Of a stretch of 14,386 nucleotides of DNA, positions 5,639 through 13,066 are shown in pieces. This DNA is from Acetofilamentum sp. (GTDB lineage: Bacteria; Bacteroidota; Bacteroidia; Bacteroidales; DTU049). The notes under the pieces are model-generated. The model was not told the origin of the DNA. It did no database searches and saw only the letters and a list, made by a program, of their open reading frames with translations. Made by a program: the position numbers and the translations under genes. The stretch spans positions 1-14,386 of the forward strand of contig DYON01000044.1 of the NCBI GenBank assembly GCA_020720525.1, read 5' to 3'. How positions within the stretch are numbered: position 1 is the first letter of the stretch; each line of letters opens with the position of its first letter.

Positions 5639-7064
5639 GCCCACACGTGTATGGCACTATTTTGCCAAAATCTGTACCATTCCCCACCCTTCGAAAAAAG
5701 AAGAAAAGATGGTGAAATATCTTCTCGAATTTGGCAAAAAGCTAAATCTTGAAACCATCACCGACGAAGTTGGGAATGTTGTAATTCGCAAACAGGCAAC
5801 TTCGGGTTACGAAAATAAACCATGGGTTGCACTTCAAAGCCATATCGACATGGTTTGCGAAAAAACTGCCGACAGCAACCACAATTTCGATACCGACCCT
5901 ATAGTTCCACGAATAGATGGCGAATGGGTGAAAGCAACCAACACCACACTTGGAGCCGACGACGGTATAGGTGTAGCCACACAACTTGCATTGCTCGAAG
6001 CATCCGACATAGAGCATGGACCTATTGAATGTCTGTTTACAGTTGACGAAGAAACTGGACTAACAGGAGCTTTTGCTCTTAAACCCGAAATGCTCAAAAG
6101 CCGTATTTTGATTAATCTCGACAGCGAAGACGAAGGCGAAATATTTATTGGATGTGCTGGTGGTCGCGATACAACCGGAACACGAAAATTCAGCTTCGAA
6201 CCAGCTCCATCAGGCACAAAAGCACTCGAAATAACAGTTTCGGGGCTGAAAGGTGGCCATTCGGGCGACGATATTCAAAAAGGGCTTGGCAATGCCAATA
6301 AAATTCTTGGTCGGGCTCTTTGGGAAATAGCGAATAAAACCAATATGAGCCTTGCAACAATTGATGGTGGAAATCTACGAAATGCTATTGCCCGCGATGC
6401 AGTAGCAACTATTCTGGTGCCAACTGAAAAAGAAGCTGAAATTATCGATTACATCGAAAAATTCAACAATACAGTTGCCCTTGAGCTGAAAGTTACCGAC
6501 TCGGGCGTTAAAGTTGCAATAAAACCTGCTGCTATACCTACGCAAGTAATCGACAACAAAACCACCAGCGATTTATTCAACCTCATTTACGCAATGCCAC
6601 ATGGCGTAATTGCTTGGGCTCAGGATATTGAAGGATTTGTAGAGACATCGACCAATTTAGCATCGATAAAAATTAGCAACAACACGATAATAGTAGCTAC
6701 AAGCCAGCGAAGCTCGGTTGAAAGTGCAAAAGAAAACATCAACAATATGGCTGCTGCGGTTTTCCGTCTGGCTGGGTTTGAATATACCCAAGGCGACGGT
6801 TATCCAGGATGGACACCCAATCCCAAAAGTGCTATTCTCGACATCACTGTTCAGCAGTTCGAAAAACAATTTGGCTCAAAGCCAGTTGTGCGAGCAATTC
6901 ATGCAGGACTCGAATGTGGTCTATTTAGCGAAAAAATTCCAGGCATGGATATGGTTTCGTTTGGGCCCACACTTCGTGGAGTTCATAGCCCCGACGAAAA
7001 ACTACTTATTCCAACTGTAAGCCGTTTTTACCAATTGGTGATTGACGTTTTGCAAAACGTATAA
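5613..7064 (+). CDS. pepD: Aminoacyl-histidine dipeptidase PepD (M20 family, cytosolic nonspecific dipeptidase)
   Basis: A 483-residue cytosolic dizinc peptidase that hydrolyses Xaa-His (carnosine-like) and other dipeptides, feeding amino-acid salvage. Length is typical. Catalytic and metal residues are complete: H77 and D79 in SHIDMV, D116 in GADDGIG, E146 and E147 in DEETGL, D170 in NLDSEDEG, and H458 in GVHSPDE. These sit at a constant offset of three from the residues I recall for Vibrio PepD (H80, D82, D119, E149, E150, D173, H461). GLKGGHSGDD marks the start of the lid/dimerisation domain. It is transcribed alone from its own promoter and ends at the hairpin at 7083-7116. Start ATG 5613 fits the conserved N-terminus (LEPTRVWHYF). 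Confidence 0.95.
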   Translation: MENVLQGLEPTRVWHYFAKICTIPHPSKKEEKMVKYLLEFGKKLNLETITDEVGNVVIRKQATSGYENKPWVALQSHIDMVCEKTADSNHNFDTDPIVPRIDGEWVKATNTTLGADDGIGVATQLALLEASDIEHGPIECLFTVDEETGLTGAFALKPEMLKSRILINLDSEDEGEIFIGCAGGRDTTGTRKFSFEPAPSGTKALEITVSGLKGGHSGDDIQKGLGNANKILGRALWEIANKTNMSLATIDGGNLRNAIARDAVATILVPTEKEAEIIDYIEKFNNTVALELKVTDSGVKVAIKPAAIPTQVIDNKTTSDLFNLIYAMPHGVIAWAQDIEGFVETSTNLASIKISNNTIIVATSQRSSVESAKENINNMAAAVFRLAGFEYTQGDGYPGWTPNPKSAILDITVQQFEKQFGSKPVVRAIHAGLECGLFSEKIPGMDMVSFGPTLRGVHSPDEKLLIPTVSRFYQLVIDVLQNV

Positions 7065-7082
7065 ATTGGAATTGCAATTGAT

Positions 7083-7116
7083 AAAATCCTATTCATTTTT
7101 TGAACGGGATTTTTTT
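7083..7116 (+). terminator. Intrinsic terminator after pepD
   Basis: The left arm AAAATCCTATTC and right arm GAACGGGATTTT pair through 10 Watson-Crick pairs, one G-T wobble and one A-C mismatch, around an ATTTTTT loop. The right arm runs into a T-tract. It lies 19 bases after the pepD stop and separates pepD from the transketolase operon. Confidence 0.75.
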
Positions 7117-7179
7117 GTTCGGCTGTGAATATTGAAATAGCATTTATTAAGAAGAAATTGTTAATTGAATCTTTGCACA

Positions 7180-7213
7180 TTGCCACCTAATAAAATTATT
7201 AAGTTTATCTTTG
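7180..7213 (+). promoter_or_regulatory. Promoter of the transketolase-vWA-sigma operon
   Basis: TATCTTTG (7206-7213) is a perfect TAnnTTTG -7 box. A TTG at 7180-7182 lies 23 bases upstream, at the long end of the accepted range. The box ends 9 bases before the ATG at 7223, so the mRNA would have a leader of only a few bases. The box also covers the alternative TTG start at 7211, which argues against that start. Confidence 0.5.
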
Positions 7214-7222
7214 AACCAAAAA

Positions 7223-8068
7223 ATGCATTCGAGTGAAGATTTAACAAAAATGGCCAGTCAAGTGCGCCGCGACATAGTGAGAATGGTACACGCTGTTGCA
7301 TCGGGGCATCCAGGCGGATCGTTGGGTTGCACCGATTTTCTCACAGCCCTGTATTTTAAAATTTTGAAGCACAACCCAACTCATTTTCAAATCGATGGAA
7401 AAGGTGAGGATGTGTTTTTTCTTTCAAACGGACACATAAGTCCAGCCTGGTATAGCGTGTTGGCTCGAAGTGGTTATTTCGGTGTGAACGAATTAGCTAC
7501 ATTTCGAAAGCTCAATTCTCGTTTGCAAGGACATCCAACTCCAGCCGAGCATTTACCTGGAATACGCATTGCATCTGGTTCGCTGGGGCAAGGGCTTTCG
7601 GTTGCAATTGGCTGCGCTTTGGGCAAAAAACTCGGTGGAGACAACTCCATTGTTTACACATTGCATGGAGATGGAGAACTTCAGGAAGGACAGATTTGGG
7701 AAGCAGCCATGTATGCAGCAGCCAACAAAGTTGACAATCTAATTGCAACCATCGACTACAATGGCAAGCAGATTGATGGTCCAGTTGACGAAGTATTATC
7801 GCTTGGCAATCTTGCTGCAAAATGGCAGGCTTTTGGCTGGACAGTTTTCGAAATGGACGGGCACAACATAGATGAAATAATTAAAACAATGGAAATTGCA
7901 AAATCGGATACGAGAAAAGGCAAACCCATAGTTATCCTAATGAAAACCATCATGGGAAAAGGTGTTTCGTTTATGGAGGGAAGTCATAAATGGCATGGGT
8001 CTCCACCAAACGACGAGCAACTTGCAACAGCACTTTCAGAACTAGCCGAAACCTATGGAGACTACTAA
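7223..8068 (+). CDS. Transketolase N-terminal subunit
   Basis: A 281-residue (from ATG 7223) TPP-pyrophosphate-binding half of a split transketolase. Key features: SGHPGGSLG (H29), RLQGHPTP, the TPP/Mg motif HGDGELQEG (GDG at 149-151) closing at IDYN (N180), and the substrate-binding His in KWHGSPP (H258). It works in the cytosol as a heteromer with a C-terminal subunit: the second copy at 9472 is in the same operon, and the first copy at 4418 could also pair with it. An in-frame TTG at 7211 would add four residues, but it lies inside the -7 box, so ATG 7223 is preferred. The next gene starts 3 bases after the TAA, showing tight coupling. A DXP synthase was considered and excluded because that enzyme is one long chain. 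Confidence 0.92.
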   Translation: MHSSEDLTKMASQVRRDIVRMVHAVASGHPGGSLGCTDFLTALYFKILKHNPTHFQIDGKGEDVFFLSNGHISPAWYSVLARSGYFGVNELATFRKLNSRLQGHPTPAEHLPGIRIASGSLGQGLSVAIGCALGKKLGGDNSIVYTLHGDGELQEGQIWEAAMYAAANKVDNLIATIDYNGKQIDGPVDEVLSLGNLAAKWQAFGWTVFEMDGHNIDEIIKTMEIAKSDTRKGKPIVILMKTIMGKGVSFMEGSHKWHGSPPNDEQLATALSELAETYGDY

Positions 8069-8071
8069 ACT

Positions 8072-9460
8072 ATGATGAAACATGCGGCTATTATTGTTTT
8101 TCTAATTACTGCAACAATTTGGTTGAATGCACAAACAACCAATGTTCAGAAAGAAAAGGTGATTACAACACGCATTTTGTTTTTATTTGATGCAAGTCAG
8201 TCGATGTATGGACGTTGGCAAAGCGACATGAAAATCACGATTGCCAGAAAAATAATGACCGATTTGCTCGATAGTTTAGAACCAGTTCCCAATTTAGAGC
8301 TAGCTCTACGTTGCTATGGACACACCAAAGATTATCCACCACAAGATTGCGACGACACGCGACTCGAAGTTCCTTTTGGTCCAAACAATATTGAAAAAAT
8401 AAAGCTCAAACTCAAGACTATTAATCCTCGAGGAACTACGCCCATTGCCTATTCGCTCGAAAAAACTGGCGGCGATTTTCCACCATGCGATCATTGTAGA
8501 AATATTGTAATTTTAATAACCGATGGTCTCGAAGAATGCGATGGCGACCCATGTGCTGTTTCACTTGCACTGCAGAAGAAAGGAATTATTCTCAAACCTT
8601 TTATTATAGGTATTGGAAAAAGTTTTCGAGAACAATTTGAGTGCGTAGGCACGTATTTCGATGCCACCACTGAAAAAGAATTTCGAACAGCTTTGAATAT
8701 TGTGATTTCGCAGGCACTTAATTCAACAAGCTGCCAAGTGAATTTACTCGACATTAATGGCAATCCGACAGAGACTAATGTGAATATGACATTCTACGAC
8801 AAATTGAGTGGTTTACCCAAATACAATTTCATTCACACGCTCAACAACAAAGGTTTGCCCGACACACTCGTTGTTGATCCATTGTTGAATTATCGCATAC
8901 AGGTTCACTCCATTCCGCCAGTATTCATCGATTCGCTGACCCTTACACCAGGCAAGCATACAATTGTTGGCGTTGATGCACCACAAGGAATGCTCGAAGT
9001 GAAAGTAGGCAGTACTTCGGTTGCCAACAAAAATCAGATTTTGTATATTGTACGAGAGTCGGGTTCGATGCAAACATTGAACACCCAATTTACCAACCAG
9101 CGCGAGAAGTATATTGTTGGCAAGTACGACTTAGAGATTATGACATTGCCACGTACAGTTGTGAGCGATGTCAAAATAGATCAGAGTACAACTACAACTG
9201 TTGAAGTTCCTGGACCTGGAACGGCCATTTTACAATTTCCTGGAAGTGGCTATGGAAGCTTGTATGTGAGAAGCAACAACAACCTCGATTGGGTATATAA
9301 TTTTAAAGGTACAGGCGATCAAGAAGCACTTTTGCTGCAGCCAGGCGATTATGTTGCGGTTTATCGCACAAAATATCAAAACAGGTCGATGTTTACACTT
9401 GAAAAATCATTTTCAGTAAAAACAGGAACCATGACCAAAGTGAACATTTCAATTTTTTAA
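8072..9460 (+). CDS. Exported von Willebrand factor A domain protein
   Basis: A 462-residue protein with a Sec signal peptide (MMKHAAIIVFLITATIWLNAQ, cleavage near residue 21-22) and a vWA domain at about 33-215. The MIDAS metal site is complete: DASQS (D40, S42, S44), T122 in RGTTP and D151 in ITDG. The vWA part holds seven cysteines (81, 93, 139, 142, 156, 161, 191), suggesting disulfides after export. The remaining 240 or so residues are beta-rich and repetitive-looking (PGKHT, PGDYVAVY), with no T9SS sorting domain seen and no lipobox, so it is probably periplasmic. It lies between the two transketolase genes with gaps of 3 and 11 bases. A second ATG at 8075 is an equally possible start. 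Metal-dependent protein binding is the family role; the ligand is unknown. Confidence 0.85.
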   Translation: MMKHAAIIVFLITATIWLNAQTTNVQKEKVITTRILFLFDASQSMYGRWQSDMKITIARKIMTDLLDSLEPVPNLELALRCYGHTKDYPPQDCDDTRLEVPFGPNNIEKIKLKLKTINPRGTTPIAYSLEKTGGDFPPCDHCRNIVILITDGLEECDGDPCAVSLALQKKGIILKPFIIGIGKSFREQFECVGTYFDATTEKEFRTALNIVISQALNSTSCQVNLLDINGNPTETNVNMTFYDKLSGLPKYNFIHTLNNKGLPDTLVVDPLLNYRIQVHSIPPVFIDSLTLTPGKHTIVGVDAPQGMLEVKVGSTSVANKNQILYIVRESGSMQTLNTQFTNQREKYIVGKYDLEIMTLPRTVVSDVKIDQSTTTTVEVPGPGTAILQFPGSGYGSLYVRSNNNLDWVYNFKGTGDQEALLLQPGDYVAVYRTKYQNRSMFTLEKSFSVKTGTMTKVNISIF

Positions 9461-9471
9461 AACGACCATAG

Positions 9472-10437
9472 ATGAAAGAGTTCGAAATACGACAGAAAAA
9501 AGACACCAGATCAGGATTTGGAGATGCATTGCACGATTTGGGAAAGAAAAATCCAAAAGTAGTAGCATTATGTGCCGATCTCACAGGTTCGCTTAAAATG
9601 AATGCATTTCAAAACGATTTTCCAGAGCGTTTTTTTCAAACTGGAATTGCCGAAGCCAATATGATTGGAATGGCGGCTGGTTTAGCACTTTCGGGTTGGA
9701 TTCCCTTCACTGGAACTTTCGCCAATTTTTCGACTGGTCGAGTTTACGACCAAATTCGTCAAAGTGTAGCTTATAGCCGCACAAATGTAAAAATATGTGC
9801 ATCGCATGCTGGAATAACACTTGGCGAAGATGGAGCAACCCATCAAATAATGGAAGATATTGCCATGATGCGTGCTTTGCCCAATATGGTTGTAATTAAT
9901 CCTTGCGATTATTCGCAAACATACAGAGCAACTCAGGCAATTGCCGATTACGATGGTCCAGTATATCTCCGATTTGGCCGCCCAGTTGTTCCCGACTTTA
10001 GTCCAATTGACGAACCATTCGTAATAGGTAAGGGCATTTTGCTCAGCGAAGGTACCGATGCAACAATTGTAGCCACTGGTCATTTGGTTTGGGAAGCCAT
10101 CGAAGCCGCACGCGAACTTGAGAAAGCAGGATTGTCGGTTGAAATAATCAATATTCATACAATCAAACCCCTCGACGAAGAAATTCTAACAAGGAGCATC
10201 TCAAAAACAGGATGTGCTGTTACTGCCGAAGAGCATGTTGTTGCAGGAGGTTTGGGAGAAGCCGTTGCAGGTTTATTGGCAACAAAAATACCCAGTCCAT
10301 TGGAAATAGTTGCGATGCCAGATCATTTTGGAGAAAGCGGCACCCCCGACGAATTAATGATAAAATTCGGCTTAAAAGCAGCAAATATAGTTGAAGCAAC
10401 TAAAAAGGCTATCTCTCGCAAAAATGCGCATAATTAA
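9472..10437 (+). CDS. Transketolase C-terminal subunit, second copy
   Basis: A 321-residue pyrimidine-binding plus C-terminal domain half of split transketolase. It has the catalytic Glu in GIAEAN (E61), HAGI (H112), DGATHQIMED (H124, D129), RFGR (R170), TAEEHVVAGGLG and FGESG. Its N-terminus (KKDTRSGFG, VVALCADLTGSLKM) matches the usual Bacteroidota housekeeping transketolase C-subunit better than the first copy does. It shares an operon with the N-subunit, so this is the most likely physiological partner. The start at 9472 lies 11 bases after the vWA stop. Its substrates would be xylulose 5-phosphate and ribose 5-phosphate or erythrose 4-phosphate. Confidence 0.92.
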   Translation: MKEFEIRQKKDTRSGFGDALHDLGKKNPKVVALCADLTGSLKMNAFQNDFPERFFQTGIAEANMIGMAAGLALSGWIPFTGTFANFSTGRVYDQIRQSVAYSRTNVKICASHAGITLGEDGATHQIMEDIAMMRALPNMVVINPCDYSQTYRATQAIADYDGPVYLRFGRPVVPDFSPIDEPFVIGKGILLSEGTDATIVATGHLVWEAIEAARELEKAGLSVEIINIHTIKPLDEEILTRSISKTGCAVTAEEHVVAGGLGEAVAGLLATKIPSPLEIVAMPDHFGESGTPDELMIKFGLKAANIVEATKKAISRKNAHN

Positions 10438-10446
10438 CTTATATAT

Positions 10447-10995
10447 ATGAGCAAAATCACAGATCCGGAAATTCTGAATCTGCTTAAATCTGAAGCCACA
10501 CGCACAAGTGGCTTTGAGATGTTGCTCAATAAATACAAAGAACAAACATATTGGTTGGTAAGGAGAATAGTAGTTGACCACGACGATGCCAACGACGTTG
10601 TGCAAAACACTTTTGTAAAAGTATGGCAGAACATTGAAAGGTTTCGCGAAGACTCGAAAATCTACACTTGGATTTATCGAATTGCAACAAATGAAGCCAT
10701 TTCTTTTTTAAAAAGCAAAAAAAGTCAATATTTTGTCTCCATCGACGAAATGCGCAAAGGTTTTGGCGAACAGATTGAAGCCGACGTTTATTTTGAAGGA
10801 AGCGAAATTCAGCGAAAGCTTCAGATTGCTGTTGCAACGCTGCCAGCACGTCAAAAGCTTGTGTTCATCATGCGTTATTTCGACGCTATGAGCTATCAGG
10901 AAATCGCAGATGTTGTTGGAGTCAGCATTGGAACGCTAAAAGCTTCGTATCACATTGCAGTAAAAAAAATTGAAGAAATTTTAAAAACGGATTAA
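10447..10995 (+). CDS. ECF-type RNA polymerase sigma factor
   Basis: A 182-residue sigma-70 family ECF factor with region 2 at about residues 20-90 (YKEQTYWLVRRIV, DANDVVQNTFVKVWQNIERF, IYTWIYRIATNEAISFL) and region 4 at about 120-180 (LPARQKLVFIMRYF, MSYQEIADVVGVSIGTLKASYH, the DNA-binding helix-turn-helix). It lacks extra domains. It starts 9 bases after the transketolase C-subunit stop and is followed 33 bases later by a membrane protein that looks like its anti-sigma partner. Its regulon is unknown; it could include this operon or secretion genes. No separate promoter was found in front of it. Confidence 0.93.
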   Translation: MSKITDPEILNLLKSEATRTSGFEMLLNKYKEQTYWLVRRIVVDHDDANDVVQNTFVKVWQNIERFREDSKIYTWIYRIATNEAISFLKSKKSQYFVSIDEMRKGFGEQIEADVYFEGSEIQRKLQIAVATLPARQKLVFIMRYFDAMSYQEIADVVGVSIGTLKASYHIAVKKIEEILKTD

Positions 10996-11028
10996 ACGTT
11001 CAGTGTTTTATTAAGTCAAAGAGGCATA

Positions 11029-12396
11029 ATGATGAAAAATTTTCACAGAAATATACCAATGGGAGACGATCCCGTTTTGCATGGCCTCGATAAAAGCGCC
11101 AGTTCAAATCCTTTTTCCGTACCTGATGGGTATTTCGACAAGCTCAGCTCGGATATTTTGAATAAAACATCGAAGGTAACGCCAAAGTCATCCTTCAAAT
11201 TGAATCCTCTTCAGATTGCATCAATCGTATTTACAGCAGCTGCTATTGTTACATTGGTTTACATTTTATCAACCAATAACAATACAGATTCAGGCAATAA
11301 AAATAACACAACGATAGAAAGTACTCAAAACAACCTTGTTTATCCTGAAGTAGTATTGCTTCAATCGGAAAATGAACCAGTTGTATATATTCCAGCTTCC
11401 GAAAACAATAAATCTCATTACATTGTTATTAATCCCGATGCGCCGACGGACGTTGTTGCAAAATTGATTGCTCAACTTCCATTCAAGCCCGAAGTTATTT
11501 CGTTTGTAAGCAGTGAATATTCTCGTCAGCGGCAAGAATATAACAATACTGAAGTGGTTCATATTCAAAACCAGGACATTGAAAAACAACTTCTCATTGA
11601 AGAATTTAATCAAATTGCTTCCAACAACAATGCAGTTATTAAACCATGTGAATTTTTCAAAACCGAGATTGCCAATATTCAAAAAAGCGATATTAAAACA
11701 GTAGAAACTGAGCTTCAAATCAACTATTTTAATTTGATTCCCAAAGACACATGTTCTGAGTTTGCGTTTGAATTAAGTGCTTTTGTTCCTGGCAAGAACC
11801 ATTATTTATGGAGTACTGGCGATACAACCTCTGAAATTGTAATTGAAAAAACTGGGGTCTATCAAGTAACTGTTACAATGGCAGATGGATCTAAAATGCG
11901 TAAAGGTTTAAATGCACGGATAATTCCTCGACCTGAATTGAAAAACGATTATTTGATTACTGGTTGCTCAGGTGCAAGTTTGTTTTTAACCGTTGAGCAA
12001 AAGAACACGGGTTATGCATACCGCTGGCCACAGCTCAATTTGAATGCACCTCAAGTAACTATTGGCCGACCTGGCTTGTATATTGCCACAATCAAAGGTT
12101 GTAAGATGTATGCAGATAGCTTCATGGTAATTTTCACACATTGCGATTTGAATATTCCAAATGTTGTTTCACCAAACGGAGATGGAATTAATGAGACATT
12201 TCTCATTGACAATATAAAGTACTACCCCAATACAGAACTTTACATTTACAACAGAAGCAACCAGCTAGTATTCCAATCGAAAAATTATCAAAACGATTGG
12301 GATGCCTCAACCACGCCCGACGGTTCTTATTTTTATCTTTTAAGATTTCCTGATGGAATTACCCAAGAAGGATTGATTACCGTTCACCGACAATAA
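11029..12396 (+). CDS. Membrane anti-sigma-like protein with a T9SS type B (CHU_C) C-terminal domain
   Basis: A 455-residue protein in an unusual arrangement. Residues 1-58 are cytoplasmic-looking and contain NPFSVPDGYFDKLSSDI (about 27-43), a segment often found in the cytoplasmic part of Bacteroidota proteins encoded next to ECF sigma factors. A single membrane helix follows (about 63-80, IASIVFTAAAIVTLVYIL). The periplasmic part has a low-complexity Asn/Thr linker, a middle region of unknown fold, two Ig/PKD-like modules (YLWSTGDTTSEIVIEKTGVYQVTV; GYAYRWPQLN to PGLYIATIKGC) and a complete CHU_C domain (about 375-455: IPNVVSPNGDGINETF, LYIYNRSNQLVFQS, DGSYFYLLRF). There is no cleavable signal peptide, so it should stay in the inner membrane. 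A second ATG (11032) is adjacent. The anti-sigma role is inferred from position and topology. Confidence 0.85.
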   Translation: MMKNFHRNIPMGDDPVLHGLDKSASSNPFSVPDGYFDKLSSDILNKTSKVTPKSSFKLNPLQIASIVFTAAAIVTLVYILSTNNNTDSGNKNNTTIESTQNNLVYPEVVLLQSENEPVVYIPASENNKSHYIVINPDAPTDVVAKLIAQLPFKPEVISFVSSEYSRQRQEYNNTEVVHIQNQDIEKQLLIEEFNQIASNNNAVIKPCEFFKTEIANIQKSDIKTVETELQINYFNLIPKDTCSEFAFELSAFVPGKNHYLWSTGDTTSEIVIEKTGVYQVTVTMADGSKMRKGLNARIIPRPELKNDYLITGCSGASLFLTVEQKNTGYAYRWPQLNLNAPQVTIGRPGLYIATIKGCKMYADSFMVIFTHCDLNIPNVVSPNGDGINETFLIDNIKYYPNTELYIYNRSNQLVFQSKNYQNDWDASTTPDGSYFYLLRFPDGITQEGLITVHRQ

Positions 12397-12445
12397 ACGA
12401 GAAACCTGTTTATACCCATATACCCTTTACTTCAGGTTACTGCAC

Positions 12446-12477
12446 GCACCAGGATTTTTGTCCTGGTGCTTTGTTTT
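12446..12477 (+). terminator. Intrinsic terminator ending the transketolase-sigma operon
   Basis: A perfect 9-bp stem GCACCAGGA / TCCTGGTGC with a TTTTTG loop is followed by TTTGTTTT. It lies 50 bases after the stop of the CHU_C protein and its T-tract touches the stop codon of the convergent sugar transferase gene. The minus strand lacks a T-run after the hairpin, so it mainly serves the plus strand. Confidence 0.9.
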
Positions 12478-13066
12478 AGAAAATTCGGGCAATTGTTTTC
12501 AAGATAATACCAATATCCTTAAAAAAGCTTCTGTTGTTGATATATTCAATATTAAGTACAAGTTTTGCAGGCATAACAACATCGATATAATACTGTCGTG
12601 GGTTTTGTTGAGCCGCAAGAATTTCGCTTTCGTTAAAAAAAGCAATTGAAGCAACATCGGTAAGACCAGGACGAACAGAAAGCACTTTTCGTTGCTGATT
12701 GTTATAAAGTATGGTAAACTCGAGCACTTCGGGCCGAGGACCAACAAAACTCATGTGTCCAACGAAAATATTTATCAATTGAGGCAATTCATCAAGTTTT
12801 GTTTTGCGCAAAAATCGACCAATCATAGTAACTCGATTGTCGTTGGAGCCAATGGTAAGCAAACCTTTTTTGTCGCTTCCCGAATACATTGTTCTAAATT
12901 TCAGCAGTTTAAATAACTTCTCGTTTTTCCCCACTCGAATTTGCCGATAGAAAGCCCCACCCTTTGACCCAAAAGCGACAATAATTGCAATGATAAAACC
13001 AGGCAGTAACAAAAAACAAATAGCTACAAACGACACCAAAAAATCGAACAAACGTTTAGCAATCAT
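12476..13066 (-). CDS. PglC-like phosphoglycosyl transferase (bacterial sugar transferase)
   Basis: A 196-residue monotopic phosphoglycosyl transferase that moves a sugar 1-phosphate from a UDP-sugar to undecaprenyl phosphate on the inner membrane, starting a glycan. It has the reentrant hydrophobic helix (about 9-32, with Pro22), FYRQIRVGKN, LLKFRTM (54-60), the catalytic Asp-Glu pair in KLDELPQL (D92, E93), MSFVGPRPE and SVRPGLTDVASI. The short length with only this catalytic domain is PglC-like rather than WbaP-like. Translation most likely starts at ATG 13066, which overlaps the aminotransferase stop as ATGA; an in-frame TTG at 13072 would add two residues. It is cotranscribed with and coupled to the aminotransferase, which fits a di-N-acetylbacillosamine-like or other amino-sugar substrate (inference). 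Confidence 0.92.
   Translation of the reverse strand: MIAKRLFDFLVSFVAICFLLLPGFIIAIIVAFGSKGGAFYRQIRVGKNEKLFKLLKFRTMYSGSDKKGLLTIGSNDNRVTMIGRFLRKTKLDELPQLINIFVGHMSFVGPRPEVLEFTILYNNQQRKVLSVRPGLTDVASIAFFNESEILAAQQNPRQYYIDVVMPAKLVLNIEYINNRSFFKDIGIILKTIARIF

Noticed and set aside
7184..7205. AT-rich inverted repeat (AATAA..TTATT) as operator
   Set aside because: Only 5 bp in very AT-rich DNA, expected by chance.
7211..7222. TTG as start of the transketolase N-subunit
   Set aside because: It lies inside a perfect -7 promoter box and an in-frame ATG follows four codons later, before the conserved region.
9682..10158. 158-codon minus-strand ORF
   Set aside because: Antisense to the transketolase C-subunit with Cys/Tyr-rich, non-protein-like composition.
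12458..12649. 63-codon plus-strand ORF after the CHU_C gene
   Set aside because: It starts inside the terminator hairpin and is antisense to the sugar transferase 3' end.
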